Source: Vibrio sinus
Lineage (GTDB): Bacteria; Pseudomonadota; Gammaproteobacteria; Enterobacterales; Vibrionaceae
Assembly: GCF_023634645.1 (NCBI RefSeq)
Contig: NZ_JAMKMR010000004.1
Span: 62,001 to 126,000, forward strand
Reading direction: 5' to 3'
DNA: 64,000 nucleotides
Shown: positions 45,982-56,699 of the stretch, piece by piece
Numbering within the stretch: the stretch's first letter is position 1
Layout of the letters: each line of letters starts with the position of its first letter
Program-made: the position numbers and the translations under genes
The notes under the pieces: model-generated
What the model was told of the DNA's origin: nothing
Seen by the model: only the letters and a program-made list of their open reading frames with translations
The model's database searches: none

Positions 45982-46875
45982 ATGAAGTGTTCGGCCAAAA
46001 AAGCGTTGTTAGTGGGACTATGTAGTGTGATGGTCGCTTGCACTGCCCAAACACCTGCGCCTGTTTCTGGGCTACATAAAGATTACGGTTCTATTTCACG
46101 CAATAGTTACCGTGGTAGTTATTATGTAGTGAAGAAAGGCGATACGCTGTATTTCATCTCTTATATCACTGGCAAAGATGTCAACGATATTATCCGATAC
46201 AACAACCTAAAGAAACCATACACGATTCATCCAGGTCAAAAGTTGGATTTGTGGCGTCCTTCATATATTGCTCCTTCCTACGGTGGAACAGGAGTTGGAA
46301 AAATTACAACTCCTACCAGTTCTCTATCATCCAATACTGCGAACAAAAATCAACAACTTAGTTATAAAAATAACTCAAAAAATCAACAATCGGCTAAAAA
46401 ATACTCAAAAAATGGGCTTGATCAATCAAAAACAAAAGAGTATGTTGAATCTAAAGGTAAACAAAATGTTAAAAAACCTATAAATGAGACATCGCCACCA
46501 AATCAAAAAATATCTAAGTGGTTATGGCCAACAAAAGGGAGAGTGATAAAAAACTATTCTGCAGGAGATCATGGCAATAAGGGGATTGACATCGCAGGTA
46601 GGCGTGGTCAATCAATTGTCTCTACTGCCGGAGGAACCGTTGTCTATTCGGGCAATGCACTAAGAGGTTATGGCAATCTAGTGATTGTTAAGCACAACGA
46701 TAATTACCTTAGCGCTTATGCTCACAACGATCGGTTGCTCGTACACGAAGGACAAAGTGTAAAAGCAGGCCAAAAAATTGCAACGATGGGCAGCTCAGGA
46801 ACCAGCAGCGTTCGTTTGCACTTTGAAATTCGCTATCAAGGTAAGTCGGTGAATCCTAATCGCTACTTACCATAA
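45982..46875 (+). CDS. nlpD: Murein hydrolase activator NlpD
   Basis: 297 residues. Lipoprotein signal (VMVACT, Cys near residue 20), a LysM domain (about 45-95: YYVVKKGDTLYFISYITG...PGQKLDLW), an unusually Asn/Lys/Ser/Gln-rich linker (about 115-175), and a C-terminal LytM/M23 domain (WPTKGRVIKNYSAGDHGNKGIDIAG ... GSSGTSSVRLHFEIRYQGKSVNPNRYL). Relatives lack catalytic residues and activate amidase AmiC at the septum. In enterics the main rpoS promoter lies inside nlpD. Confidence 0.94.
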   Translation: MKCSAKKALLVGLCSVMVACTAQTPAPVSGLHKDYGSISRNSYRGSYYVVKKGDTLYFISYITGKDVNDIIRYNNLKKPYTIHPGQKLDLWRPSYIAPSYGGTGVGKITTPTSSLSSNTANKNQQLSYKNNSKNQQSAKKYSKNGLDQSKTKEYVESKGKQNVKKPINETSPPNQKISKWLWPTKGRVIKNYSAGDHGNKGIDIAGRRGQSIVSTAGGTVVYSGNALRGYGNLVIVKHNDNYLSAYAHNDRLLVHEGQSVKAGQKIATMGSSGTSSVRLHFEIRYQGKSVNPNRYLP

Positions 46876-46948
46876 ACTTACTTGTATAGAGTAATGTAGC
46901 GACATTAAAAAGTAGTAATGTCTTGCTAGCTCGCCAGGGGGAGGCGTT

Positions 46949-47944
46949 ATGAGTATCAGCAACACAGCAACAAAAGTTGAAGAGTTCGAGATAGATCGTG
47001 AAGCGATGGATTCGCTCTCGGAAGAAGAACTGACTACTACCAATGAATCAACCACTGAAACCGTAGAAGAAGCGAAAGAAGAGTTTGAAGTCTCCACAAA
47101 GAGTTTGGATGCGACTCAGCTTTATCTTGGTGAAATTGGCTTTTCTCCACTATTAACCGCTGAAGAAGAAGTGCTTTATGCTCGCCGTGCATTAAGAGGT
47201 GATGAAGCAGCTCGCAAGCGCATGATTGAAAGTAATTTGCGTTTAGTGGTTAAAATTTCCCGTCGTTATAGCAATCGTGGTTTAGCCTTACTTGATTTAG
47301 TTGAAGAAGGGAATTTAGGTTTGATCCGTGCGGTTGAGAAGTTCGATCCTGAACGAGGATTCCGTTTCTCTACTTATGCCACTTGGTGGATTCGCCAAAC
47401 GATCGAACGCGCGTTAATGAACCAAACTCGTACCATTCGTTTACCTATTCATGTGGTGAAAGAGCTCAATATTTACTTGCGTACCGCGAGGGAGTTATCA
47501 CAAAAGCTTGACCACGAGCCTACAGCAGAAGAAATCGCACTGCAATTGGATAAACCCGTGGACGATGTGAGCAAGATGTTGCGCTTGAATGAGAGAGTGA
47601 GCTCAGTGGACACGCCCATTGGCGGAGATGGTGAGAAAGCGCTATTGGATATTATTCCTGATGCTAACAACTCAGATCCGGAAGTATCGACTCAAGATGA
47701 TGACATCAAATCTTCTTTAATCCATTGGTTAGATGAGCTGAATCCGAAGCAAAAAGAAGTGTTAGCACGCCGTTTTGGTTTGCTTGGCTATGAGCCTTCA
47801 ACGCTAGAAGAAGTGGGGCGTGAAATCAATTTAACTCGCGAGCGCGTTCGCCAAATTCAAGTCGAAGGTCTTCGTCGCTTAAGAGAGATCCTTGTTAAAC
47901 AAGGGCTCAATATGGAGAATTTATTCAGTGTAGAGGACGAGTAA
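46949..47944 (+). CDS. rpoS: Stationary-phase/general stress sigma factor
   Basis: 331 residues. [22 protein letters not shown] (region 1.2), [60 protein letters not shown] (region 2), [27 protein letters not shown] (region 4). The LVEEGN and [11 protein letters not shown] variants distinguish RpoS from RpoD. GGGGGAG is the ribosome-binding site. Directs the starvation and stress regulon. Confidence 0.97.
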   Translation: MSISNTATKVEEFEIDREAMDSLSEEELTTTNESTTETVEEAKEEFEVSTKSLDATQLYLGEIGFSPLLTAEEEVLYARRALRGDEAARKRMIESNLRLVVKISRRYSNRGLALLDLVEEGNLGLIRAVEKFDPERGFRFSTYATWWIRQTIERALMNQTRTIRLPIHVVKELNIYLRTARELSQKLDHEPTAEEIALQLDKPVDDVSKMLRLNERVSSVDTPIGGDGEKALLDIIPDANNSDPEVSTQDDDIKSSLIHWLDELNPKQKEVLARRFGLLGYEPSTLEEVGREINLTRERVRQIQVEGLRRLREILVKQGLNMENLFSVEDE

Positions 47945-47987
47945 CTACTTTTATCTCCACCCATTTTCGTTCTCATCATCAATGATA

Positions 47988-48017
47988 AAAGGGCCACTTA
48001 ATATTAAGTGGCCCTTT
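47988..48017. terminator. Perfect 30-base palindrome, bidirectional terminator of rpoS and mutS
   Basis: AAAGGGCCACTTAAT followed by its exact reverse complement. GC-rich stem with A/T flanks on both sides, located 44 bases after rpoS and 22 bases after mutS (convergent). Confidence 0.88.
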
Positions 48018-48038
48018 CGCGCATAAGAAAAGAAAGTT

Positions 48039-50600
48039 TTATAGCATAGCCTTTAATCGATATAACTCTTCTAAGGCTTGACGTGGGGTAAGATCATTGG
48101 GATCTATTCTGGCCAAGGTTTCTTCGATCTCACTAGGCTCAGGGATCAAACTTAACTGGTTAGCGATATCTGGAGCGCTAGCCGTTTTGGATGGTATGTG
48201 CTGGCCAATGCTTTCTAACTGAGATAGCTTGCTGCGCGCATTTTTTATGACACTTTTCGGCACACCTGCGAGCCCAGCAACAGCCAGCCCATAAGATTTG
48301 CTGGCCGCGCCTTCTTGGACAGCGTGCATAAACACAATGCTATCGCCATGCTCAACCGCGTCTAAATGAACATTAGCTAAGGTTGGGATTTGGTTTGGCA
48401 GCTCTGTGAGTTCAAAATAGTGTGTGGCAAAGAGTGTCAGCGCACCTATTTTACTCGCCAGCCATTCGGCGCTTGCCCAAGCGAGTGAGAGTCCATCATA
48501 AGTACTGGTTCCCCGCCCAATTTCGTCCATTAAAACAAGGCTTTTCTCGGTAGCATTGTGCAAAATATTTGCGGTTTCTGTCATTTCAACCATAAAGGTC
48601 GAACGTCCTGAAGCAAGATCGTCAGAGGCGCCAATGCGAGTAAAAATGCGATCAATGACGCCAATTTGCGCAGACTCCGCAGGAACAAAGCTACCAATAT
48701 GAGCAAGCAGTGCAATCAGAGCCGTTTGGCGCATGTAAGTGGACTTACCTCCCATGTTCGGCCCTGTGACAATGAGCATTTTTCTACTTTCGTTGAGGTC
48801 GATTGGGTTGGCGATAAATGGCTCATCCATTACTTGTTCTACGACAGGATGACGACCTGCCAATATTTGGATGCCGGGCTTGGATGTCAATACGGGGCGG
48901 CTATAGTCTAATGTGTCTGCTCGTTCTGCTAACGTTTGCAAGACATCTAGTTGAGAAAGAGCTGAAGCTAGGTTTTGCAGTTTCTCTAAGTGTGGCATTA
49001 ACAGATCAAAGAGCTCCTCCCATAGCTGCTTCTCTATGGCCAAGGCCTTAGATTTAGAGTTCAGCACTTTATCTTCGTGTTCTTTGAGCTCAGGAATGAT
49101 GTAACGCTCTGCATTTTTCAATGTTTGACGGCGAACATAATGTGGCGGCACAAGATGACTTTGCCCACGACTGACTTGAATGAAAAAACCATGCACATTG
49201 TTGTAACCCACTTTAAGTGTATCGATACCATGTCGATCTTTTTCATCTTCTTCTAGGCGCTCTAAATACTCTGTTGCGCCTTCTGCTAAGCTTCGCCATT
49301 CATCTAAATCTGGATTGTAGCCATTGGCAATGACGCCACCATCGCGGATAACAACCGGAGGGTTTTCCTTGATGGCTCGTCCTAAAAGTTGGCAAATATT
49401 ATCGATGGGGGAGCAAAACTTGGCCAGTTGTGACAGATAATCATTGCTAAAGTGATTGCACGCAGTAGCCAGCTCTGGAAGTTGTTGTAATGCCTGCCTT
49501 AGTCGAGCCATGTCTCTTGGTCGAGCAGAGCGTAGGGCTAAACGAGCAATGATACGTTCTATATCGCCAATTTGCTTAAGCACTGGATGCAGATCAGAAA
49601 AATAGCCATCCTCTTTGAGCTCAGTGATAGCGTTTAGACGTTGGTTTAATGTATCTATGCTACGCATGGGTTGGTGCAGCCAGCGCTTTAGCATACGGCT
49701 GCCCATTGCCGTCGCAGTATGATCAAGCACTTCAGCAAGAGTGTTATCGGTGCCACCGGAGAGGTTTTGGGTGATCTCTAGGTTCCGACGTGTTGCTGCA
49801 TCCAGTATTACTGAGCTGTCGTGTTTATCATAAGTAAGAGAGCGAATATGAGGCAGAGCCGTACGTTGCGTGTCTTTGACATACTGAATCAAGCATCCAG
49901 CAGCTGCTAATCCTAAGCTCGCGTGTTCGACACCGAAACCAACCAGATCTCGAGTGCCAAATTGTTGGTTCAGTTGTTGTTTTGCCGTATCGAGTTCAAA
50001 CTCCCATACAGGTCTTCGGCGATTGCCCTGTCGGCTGGCCATCAAATGTACGGGCTCAAAATCTTCAGGAAACAGTAGCTCAGTTGGTGATGTTCTTTGT
50101 AGTTCAGCGGCCATGGCTTCTTCTGTTTCAGGTTCACTCAACTGAAAGCGGCCGGAGGTCACATCGAGGGTGGCGTAACCAAAACGATCATTGGCATAGT
50201 AAATAGCAGCGATGAGGTTATCGATACGCTCTTCGAGTAAGGCTTCGTCGGTAACTGTTCCCGGTGTTACGATGCGCACGACCTTTCGCTCGACAGGCCC
50301 TTTACTTGTGGCAGGATCGCCGATTTGTTCACAAATAGCGACCGATTCACCTAACTGAACGAGTTTCGCCAGATAACCTTCAACAGCGTGAAAAGGGACG
50401 CCAGCCATTGGAATAGGTTCACCTGCGGAAGCGCCTCTTTTAGTGAGTGAGATATCTAGCAGTTGTGAGGCACGTTTTGCGTCTTCGTAGAACAGCTCAT
50501 AGAAGTCACCCATACGATAGAATAGCAAGATATCTGGGTTTTCTGCTTTCAGTTTCAGATATTGTTGCATCATGGGAGTGTGTTTTTGATCGGCTTTCAC
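48039..50600 (-). CDS. mutS: DNA mismatch recognition ATPase MutS
   Basis: 853 residues. Mismatch-binding domain starts with [34 protein letters not shown] (Phe-x-Glu motif FYE). ATPase: Walker [18 protein letters not shown], Walker [17 protein letters not shown], and [11 protein letters not shown]. Finds mispairs and recruits MutL. Convergent with rpoS, the usual Vibrio arrangement. Confidence 0.98.
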   Translation of the reverse strand: MKADQKHTPMMQQYLKLKAENPDILLFYRMGDFYELFYEDAKRASQLLDISLTKRGASAGEPIPMAGVPFHAVEGYLAKLVQLGESVAICEQIGDPATSKGPVERKVVRIVTPGTVTDEALLEERIDNLIAAIYYANDRFGYATLDVTSGRFQLSEPETEEAMAAELQRTSPTELLFPEDFEPVHLMASRQGNRRRPVWEFELDTAKQQLNQQFGTRDLVGFGVEHASLGLAAAGCLIQYVKDTQRTALPHIRSLTYDKHDSSVILDAATRRNLEITQNLSGGTDNTLAEVLDHTATAMGSRMLKRWLHQPMRSIDTLNQRLNAITELKEDGYFSDLHPVLKQIGDIERIIARLALRSARPRDMARLRQALQQLPELATACNHFSNDYLSQLAKFCSPIDNICQLLGRAIKENPPVVIRDGGVIANGYNPDLDEWRSLAEGATEYLERLEEDEKDRHGIDTLKVGYNNVHGFFIQVSRGQSHLVPPHYVRRQTLKNAERYIIPELKEHEDKVLNSKSKALAIEKQLWEELFDLLMPHLEKLQNLASALSQLDVLQTLAERADTLDYSRPVLTSKPGIQILAGRHPVVEQVMDEPFIANPIDLNESRKMLIVTGPNMGGKSTYMRQTALIALLAHIGSFVPAESAQIGVIDRIFTRIGASDDLASGRSTFMVEMTETANILHNATEKSLVLMDEIGRGTSTYDGLSLAWASAEWLASKIGALTLFATHYFELTELPNQIPTLANVHLDAVEHGDSIVFMHAVQEGAASKSYGLAVAGLAGVPKSVIKNARSKLSQLESIGQHIPSKTASAPDIANQLSLIPEPSEIEETLARIDPNDLTPRQALEELYRLKAML

Positions 50601-50683
50601 AGGTAAATTCTTTCGTTTATTTCCTTTGCGGCTTAGGATACGTGAAACCCATGCACGCGAAAAGACACAAAAGGTATTTGTCT

Positions 50684-51181
50684 ATGAATTCCCTTCTTCA
50701 ACTAAGTCATCAGTCGGGGCAAATTTTACTCAAAAACAAATTAGTTTTAGCAACCGCAGAATCTTGTACCGGGGGGGGTATTGCAAGTGCGATCACTGAT
50801 ATCGCAGGCAGTTCAGCCTGGTTTGACCGTGCATTTGTGACCTACAGTAACGATGCGAAAACGCAAATGGTAGGAGTGAAGCCACAAACTTTACAGGCAT
50901 ATGGAGCGGTCAGTGAGGCTGTAGTCACAGAGATGGCTTTGGGAACGTTGGAACATTCTCAAGCCACTACGGCCATATCGGTGAGTGGTATCGCAGGACC
51001 TGGAGGGGCCACCGAAACCAAACCTGTTGGCACTGTGTGCTTTGCATGGGCCGATAAGTCGGGGTGGCTGCATGTCGAGACGCAATATTTTACTGGTGAT
51101 AGGGCGAGTGTTCGTGAACAATCTGTTCGATATGCCTTACAGGTGCTTAACGAGCACTACTTGCATGACCCGATCGGGTGA
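50684..51181 (+). CDS. pncC: CinA/PncC-family nicotinamide-nucleotide amidohydrolase
   Basis: 165 residues from ATG 50684, with AAAGG upstream; an earlier ATG at 50651 is possible. ATAESCTGGGIASAITDIAGSSAWFDRAFVTYSNDAK is the CinA C-terminal domain, and VSGIAGPGGATETKPVGTVCFAW follows. Lacks the MoeA-like N-terminal domain, like E. coli PncC (YgaD). Deamidates NMN in NAD recycling. Divergent from mutS, upstream of recA. Confidence 0.92.
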   Translation: MNSLLQLSHQSGQILLKNKLVLATAESCTGGGIASAITDIAGSSAWFDRAFVTYSNDAKTQMVGVKPQTLQAYGAVSEAVVTEMALGTLEHSQATTAISVSGIAGPGGATETKPVGTVCFAWADKSGWLHVETQYFTGDRASVREQSVRYALQVLNEHYLHDPIG

Positions 51182-51277
51182 GAACAGGTGTGAAATTCGC
51201 CGATAAAATAAATGCTGACGACACAATGGGTTAAATTGTATCTTTAGACCGAGTGCAAAAAAGTTTGCTTTGTACAG

Positions 51278-51305
51278 TGGACACTGTATGTATTTACAGT
51301 ATAAT
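51278..51305 (+). promoter_or_regulatory. recA promoter with LexA (SOS) box in the spacer
   Basis: -35 TGGACA (51278-51283), -10 TATAAT (51300-51305), spacer of 16 bases. The spacer is exactly CTGTATGTATTTACAG (51284-51299), a CTGT-N8-ACAG LexA box. Binding of LexA would block polymerase directly; DNA damage would release it. Confidence 0.88.
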
Positions 51306-51424
51306 TAACACCAATTGAGGTAAAGGCGTGTTAAGCTTAAACAGCGAATGGGCCTTAATGTCCTGTAGGGCAATTCCGCAACAAAATTATACTCCCCCAA
51401 TGAGTAAAGTGATCGGAGAAAGTA

Positions 51425-52468
51425 ATGGACGATAATAAACAGAAAGCGTTGGCTGCAGCGTTAGGCCAGATCGAAAAGCAGTTTGGTAAAGGCTCAATTA
51501 TGCGTCTTGGTGACAACCGCACCATGGACGTTGAAACGATTTCTACTGGCTCGCTTTCTTTGGACATTGCACTGGGTGCTGGTGGCCTTCCAATGGGGCG
51601 TATTGTAGAAATCTATGGCCCTGAGTCTTCAGGCAAAACCACATTAACGTTGGAGCTGATTGCAGCGGCGCAAAGAGAAGGCAAAACCTGTGCTTTCATT
51701 GATGCTGAGCATGCGCTTGACCCAATTTACGCCGCAAAGCTTGGTGTTGATATTGATGCTTTATTGGTTTCTCAGCCAGATACGGGTGAGCAAGCTTTGG
51801 AAATATGCGACGCACTAGCACGCTCTGGCGCGATTGACGTTATGGTTGTGGATTCTGTTGCAGCATTAACACCGAAAGCAGAAATTGAAGGTGAGATGGG
51901 TGATAGCCATATGGGTCTTCAGGCGCGTATGCTGAGCCAAGCCATGCGTAAGCTTACTGGTAATCTTAAGCAATCTAACTGTATGTGTATCTTCATCAAC
52001 CAAATCCGTATGAAGATTGGTGTGATGTTTGGTAACCCGGAAACCACCACAGGTGGTAACGCATTGAAATTCTATGCGTCAGTTCGCCTTGATATTCGCC
52101 GCACAGGCTCAATCAAAGAAGGCGATGAAGTTGTGGGTAATGAAACGCGCATTAAAGTGGTGAAGAACAAGATTGCGGCGCCATTTAAACAAGCAGACAC
52201 CCAGATCCTTTATGGCCAAGGTTTTAACCGTGAAGGGGAGCTGATTGATTTAGGTGTTAAGAACAAACTGGTTGAAAAAGCGGGTGCATGGTATAGCTAC
52301 AACGGTGATAAGATTGGCCAAGGTAAAGCAAACGCATGCAAGTACCTAAGAGAAAACCCAGAAGCGGCCAGCACGATTGATAGTAAACTGCGCGAATTAT
52401 TGTTGACTCCAGTCCAAGTCGAGCAGGATGAGAAAGGTGAGCCAGCTACACCACAGGAAGAGCTATAA
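51425..52468 (+). CDS. recA: Recombinase RecA
   Basis: 347 residues. [30 protein letters not shown] at the N-terminus, Walker [14 protein letters not shown], Walker [13 protein letters not shown], loop L2 region [28 protein letters not shown]. Strand-exchange protein and LexA co-protease. Long leader of about 115 bases after the promoter. A terminator separates it from recX. Confidence 0.99.
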   Translation: MDDNKQKALAAALGQIEKQFGKGSIMRLGDNRTMDVETISTGSLSLDIALGAGGLPMGRIVEIYGPESSGKTTLTLELIAAAQREGKTCAFIDAEHALDPIYAAKLGVDIDALLVSQPDTGEQALEICDALARSGAIDVMVVDSVAALTPKAEIEGEMGDSHMGLQARMLSQAMRKLTGNLKQSNCMCIFINQIRMKIGVMFGNPETTTGGNALKFYASVRLDIRRTGSIKEGDEVVGNETRIKVVKNKIAAPFKQADTQILYGQGFNREGELIDLGVKNKLVEKAGAWYSYNGDKIGQGKANACKYLRENPEAASTIDSKLRELLLTPVQVEQDEKGEPATPQEEL

Positions 52469-52491
52469 CGCCGTTTGAAATATGACTAATT

Positions 52492-52518
52492 AAGGCCCTG
52501 CAATGCAGGGCCTTATTG
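52492..52518 (+). terminator. Terminator between recA and recX
   Basis: AAGGCCCTGCA / TGCAGGGCCTT separated by one base (so the loop forms from the inner bases), then ATTGT. It would limit recX expression to read-through from recA. Confidence 0.78.
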
Positions 52519-52532
52519 TATGCGAGGTAATC

Positions 52533-53000
52533 ATGGCATATCCCCCTAAAACGCCTTCACTTTCTTCCATTGAATCTGCAATTCAACTACTCAGCCGTCG
52601 AGATCATGGCCGATATGAACTCTGTCAAAAGCTTCAAATGAAGGGATACGATGAGTTGGAAGTTGAGAAAGCCCTTCAGTTTTGTATCGAACACCAATAT
52701 TTGGATGACTTACGTTTCGCTAGAAGTCAGGTAAGGCAAGCCATATATAAAGGTCACGGTGAGCGAAGAATCCGCCAAGAATTGATGCAAAAAAGGGTAG
52801 AAGAAAGTGCCATTGATCAAGCTTTAACAGATGAAGCCACAGATTGGTTCGAACTTGCAAGGCAAGTAGCGCTGAAAAAATACAAAGGTCATAAGGCGAA
52901 GGAGGCCCGAGAATATGCCAAGCAAGTCAGGTTTCTACAGTATCGAGGATACAGTTATGAACAAATTGAATATGCCTTGAGTGCTATCAAAGAAATCTGA
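52533..53000 (+). CDS. recX: RecA regulator RecX
   Basis: 155 residues from ATG 52533 (GAGGTAATC before it). Tandem three-helix repeats: [84 protein letters not shown]. Caps RecA filaments. Fed by read-through from recA. Confidence 0.94.
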   Translation: MAYPPKTPSLSSIESAIQLLSRRDHGRYELCQKLQMKGYDELEVEKALQFCIEHQYLDDLRFARSQVRQAIYKGHGERRIRQELMQKRVEESAIDQALTDEATDWFELARQVALKKYKGHKAKEAREYAKQVRFLQYRGYSYEQIEYALSAIKEI

Positions 53001-53341
53001 ACCATAGATACAGGTGCCTATAGTTTTTCCCTTTTCAGGCTTGATACAATACAAATCAAAATTGAAATAATCACATCCTTTTCAAAGTGTTACATTTATA
53101 TAATTGCCTTGGAAAATCTTCACGTTGTGAATCTAATATGTAAAGGATAATTGAAAAATTATTTGTTTTTCAATAATTAACTGGAAAGAAAACGTATTAA
53201 TGTCTGTGATTTACGAGTGTTGGTATTGTGAATCTACTACTGTTAAACCTAGCAACGATGATTTGGCGCTCACTCGGCAGAGGCAAAAAAATAAATGATA
53301 AGTTATAATGAGACATTATTAATAGCAATAACTTAGCCCAT
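53001..53341. other. AT-rich intergenic region opening the recX-alaS island
   Basis: About 340 bases, notably richer in A and T than recA-recX. No repeat, tRNA or integrase remnant seen. It marks the point where the conserved recX-alaS order is interrupted. Confidence 0.4.
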
Positions 53342-54061
53342 ATGCTAGCCAATCACAGTCAGTCATTATTTATCGTTGAAGACGACGCGAAACTTCGTCA
53401 AATGCTCGCCGAATATTTTACATCTCAAGAATTTGAAGTCACGACTTTTGAAGACGGGGAAACTGCGGTAGAAGGTATTTTGCAGAGCCAGCCAGATGCT
53501 GTTCTTCTTGATCTAATGTTACCTAATACAGATGGGCTATCTGTTTGCAGACAGATTCGCTCTCAGTACTCAGGAAAAGTGCTCATGTTGACAGCAAGTG
53601 ATGATGATTTCGATCATGTTGCGGCCTTGGAAGTGGGAGCAGATGATTTTGTTTCTAAGCCAATTAAACCTAGAGTTCTTTTAGCGCGAATCAGAATGTT
53701 GCTCAGAAGAGAAGAGCAAATACTTAAATCTAGTACAATCAATAGCAACTTAGAAACATTAGAATATGGACAGTTACACTTAAACTACACTCGTAAAGTA
53801 TGCGAGCTACAGGGGAAAGTAGTGCAAATGTCTGATAGTGAGTTTGACTTGTTATGGGCTTTGGCATCCTCACCTGATGTTGTGTTGTCTCGAGATAAAT
53901 TGACTCAAACTTTGCGTGGTATCGAATACGATGGATTAGATCGCACCGTCGATAATAAGATCGTCAGTTTACGTAAAAAGCTAGGTGATACGTCTGTAAC
54001 GCCGACACGAATTATCACGGTAAGAGGCAAAGGGTATCTCTTTGTCCCTGATACTTGGTAA
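53342..54061 (+). CDS. RstA-like OmpR-family response regulator
   Basis: 239 residues. Receiver: LFIVEDDAKLRQML, phospho-Asp in DAVLLDLMLPNTDGLSVC (about residue 58), MLTASDDD, DDFVSKPIKP. The C-terminal winged helix ends TPTRIITVRGKGYLFVPDTW. The LLDLMLP..DGL..CR..R..YSG...MLTA..DD.DHV.ALE.GADD pattern is close to RstA. Followed 24 bases later by its kinase. No obvious ribosome-binding site. Confidence 0.9.
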   Translation: MLANHSQSLFIVEDDAKLRQMLAEYFTSQEFEVTTFEDGETAVEGILQSQPDAVLLDLMLPNTDGLSVCRQIRSQYSGKVLMLTASDDDFDHVAALEVGADDFVSKPIKPRVLLARIRMLLRREEQILKSSTINSNLETLEYGQLHLNYTRKVCELQGKVVQMSDSEFDLLWALASSPDVVLSRDKLTQTLRGIEYDGLDRTVDNKIVSLRKKLGDTSVTPTRIITVRGKGYLFVPDTW

Positions 54062-54085
54062 ATATACAACTATGGAAGTGAGTTT

Positions 54086-55405
54086 ATGCGTCGAGTATAC
54101 ATAGAGTCGTTTGCTGGCGCATTGCTGTGGTTTACGCTTAGCATGGTTGCCTATGTGTATATCATATTTGAATTAAATACCGATTATGACTACGTGCTTG
54201 AGGAAAAAGAAGCGGAAGCGTTAAGGCAAATATTGTTTAACGTTTACCAAGCTCAAGGAAAGAAGGTTGCGGTCAGTAATTTGGAAACCTATGCACGTAA
54301 AACGGCTCAGGAACTAACCATTTATAAGTCAAATCAGGCTCCTAAAGATGTTGTTGAGTTTTTTTCTCGTAAAAAATCTCAATCAGAAGTGTATTTTGAT
54401 GATGATAGAGATTGTTGGTTTAAACTCGTTGAGCCCGATGTTATTTTTCAGGTTAAACCCGATCCCGATACTTATCTTAGAAGAGCAATCGATTTCGATG
54501 ACAATATGGGCTATCCATTTGTGATAATAGGCTTTCTTGTTCATACGTTTTTCTTTGTTTTAATTTTAAGGCGTCGGGTGAGATTTCTTGAAGATGTAAC
54601 AATGAAATTTGCACAAGGAGACTTTAAAGTTCGCGCGTCTACTAAAAGTGGCAAAAAATTGGGTGCTCTTAGCCACAACTTCAATTATATGGCGGATAAA
54701 ATATCTGACCTAATCGCTGGAAATCGTTTTTTAACTAATGCCATCGCACACGATTTGCGTACACCCATCTTTCGAATCCAATGGCAAGCTGAAATGCTCC
54801 AAGCTCAAGCGCTGTCTGAAGAGCAACACAAAAAAATTGCAAGTATCATAGAAGATACTGAAGAAATGGAGCAGATGGTGGATGAATTACTTTACTATGC
54901 CAAGATGGAAAGGACAGAAACCAAATTAGACTTAGAATATTTAGATTCAAGCAGTTTCTTCCAGGATATAGTACACAACCTCCCTAATAGTCGGCAGCTT
55001 AATATTCAATTAAATAATAGTGTGACTTCAGAGTTTTATGCTGATCGAGCCTTGTTAAAACGAGCCATAACCAATTTGCTGACGAATGCCAGCAAGTATG
55101 CGAATAGTCAGGTCGTGCTCACGACAGAAGAGCGTGAAAGCCAACTTATTATAAAGGTAGAAGATGATGGTGATGGAATTCCACCACAACATTGGGCTTC
55201 TATATTTCAACCTTTTTATAGTGCAGATAGTTCAAGGAATAAGGAAACGAGTGGTTTCGGCTTAGGCCTTGCCATCGTTGAACTAATCACCAAAAGACAC
55301 CATGGCAGTGCTAAAGTTGGACAAAGTCCGCTAGGTGGTGCCCAGTTTACACTTTCTTTTCCGCGCAACAACCTGAACTCTACTTTAAACAGTGACACAT
55401 TATGA
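54086..55405 (+). CDS. RstB-like sensor histidine kinase
   Basis: 439 residues. Membrane helices about 8-30 and 142-162 bracket a 110-residue periplasmic domain with acidic clusters (FDDDRDCWF, DPDTYLRRAIDFDD). HAMP near 163-215, phosphorylation motif IAHDLRTPIFRIQWQAEML (about residue 220), N-box LTNLLTNASKYA, and FGLGLAIVELI. Similar in layout to RstB, which responds to acid, Mg and PhoQ in enterics. The acidic periplasmic loop could bind cations or cationic peptides (inference). Confidence 0.9.
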   Translation: MRRVYIESFAGALLWFTLSMVAYVYIIFELNTDYDYVLEEKEAEALRQILFNVYQAQGKKVAVSNLETYARKTAQELTIYKSNQAPKDVVEFFSRKKSQSEVYFDDDRDCWFKLVEPDVIFQVKPDPDTYLRRAIDFDDNMGYPFVIIGFLVHTFFFVLILRRRVRFLEDVTMKFAQGDFKVRASTKSGKKLGALSHNFNYMADKISDLIAGNRFLTNAIAHDLRTPIFRIQWQAEMLQAQALSEEQHKKIASIIEDTEEMEQMVDELLYYAKMERTETKLDLEYLDSSSFFQDIVHNLPNSRQLNIQLNNSVTSEFYADRALLKRAITNLLTNASKYANSQVVLTTEERESQLIIKVEDDGDGIPPQHWASIFQPFYSADSSRNKETSGFGLGLAIVELITKRHHGSAKVGQSPLGGAQFTLSFPRNNLNSTLNSDTL

Positions 55406-55611
55406 TTTTTATCACTGTGATTTTTTATTAACGATAACGAGCTAATTTATTGTAAGAGCCATTCTCTATTGTAAAACAGTAACTAAGCCCTTAAATATAT
55501 CGAACTCCTCTAAATTCAGACAAAGTCATACAAAGTGGATACATCAGTTTTACCTTGAATATAAGATACTGTGACCAGTATTGAAGTCATATGTTTTAAG
55601 GTAGTAGAAAA

Positions 55612-56127
55612 ATGTATTTTTGGGATATTCATAGCTTAAAAAGAGATATAATATCAGGTGGCTTATCTGAAAAAGGTCGGTTTTTATATTTTTTCATTGG
55701 GATTATATTACTCAGAGAATTGGTTGATCTTGTAGATCTGTTCATTAATTCATATTTTATTAGTGATTTCTCCGATCAGGATAATGAGAGTAGTAATTGG
55801 TTCGGGAGTATGATAAACGGTACATTATTGTCTTTGATAATATGTCTCGGTACGTATTACTCCTATAGGGTCAATAGCTTAAATGATGGAAATGATTTTT
55901 TAGGGCGATTTGTTAGTATCAGCTTTGTTGTCGGTATTCGATTTTTAGTGTTGCTAGTAATCTTTCTCCTTGCCATCTTGATATTAGGTGCCTTTCTTGA
56001 AAATACACTCATAAACCCTGAAGTAATCACATCTTATATTTTTAATATATTACCCTTGTCTTTGGTTTCTTTTATGTATATCCGCATTGTAAAACATATA
56101 AAAGATGTGAGTGTAGAAAATGTATAA
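55612..56127 (+). CDS. Four-helix inner-membrane protein, unknown
   Basis: 171 residues with about four hydrophobic segments (near 22-40, 63-82, 100-130, 140-160). AT-rich codons. Family not recognised. It overlaps the next gene by 8 bases and lies just downstream of the RstAB-like pair, so it may belong to that regulon. Confidence 0.65.
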   Translation: MYFWDIHSLKRDIISGGLSEKGRFLYFFIGIILLRELVDLVDLFINSYFISDFSDQDNESSNWFGSMINGTLLSLIICLGTYYSYRVNSLNDGNDFLGRFVSISFVVGIRFLVLLVIFLLAILILGAFLENTLINPEVITSYIFNILPLSLVSFMYIRIVKHIKDVSVENV

Positions 56128-56458
56128 TTCTATCGGTTTAATGAAGCTACTGGCTAAATCAATTGTGGGGCTTCTATTATCATCTATGGTCTCAATTGCA
56201 GCTGCCGATAGTAACGGCAATGTAGAATCCAAGACAAAACTCTCTTGTGGAATGGGTGGTTGTACAATGGTATGTGTATCCAATAAAGGAAAAAGAGATG
56301 TTAAAGCTCGGCGTATAGAAAGTGCAGAGCTAATAACCTATAAAAGTGGCATGGTTAGGCATAATTTGACCATCGGGTTTTCTAAAGTGATTGTCACTTC
56401 CTCGCTTTCTATGGAGTCTTGCTCGTTTAATAATATAGAGAAAATGGAAGAGCTGTAG
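56120..56458 (+). CDS. Small exported protein, unknown
   Basis: 112 residues with a signal peptide (SIVGLLLSSMVSIAAA, cleavage about residue 29). The mature part has Cys residues in LSCGMGGCTMVCVSN and a later ESCSF, four in all, so disulfides are likely in the periplasm. A start at 56141 (MKLLAKSIVG) is equally possible. Overlaps the preceding membrane-protein gene by 8 bases. Function unknown. Confidence 0.6.
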   Translation: MYNSIGLMKLLAKSIVGLLLSSMVSIAAADSNGNVESKTKLSCGMGGCTMVCVSNKGKRDVKARRIESAELITYKSGMVRHNLTIGFSKVIVTSSLSMESCSFNNIEKMEEL

Positions 56459-56699
56459 TTAAGAATTGACTTTAATATTGTCAATAACGTCACTGTGAGA
56501 ATGACACCTTGTTACAATAACCAGACAAACTTTCTAATTTTATTTCGCTAATATTCAGCTGTTAAACGGATGGTCATATCAATATGACGAAATTTGCATA
56601 CGGAGGGTTTATGTAAAAGGGGGAGCACTAACTAGATTTAGCGAGAACTCTATATCATAACTCATTATTTGCTCGTTGAAATATTAGAGAGTAAGAGAA

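Noticed and set aside
47988..48017. Regulatory protein binding site (perfect 30-base palindrome)
   Set aside because: It lies between convergent stop codons of rpoS and mutS with A and T flanks; a two-way terminator explains it.
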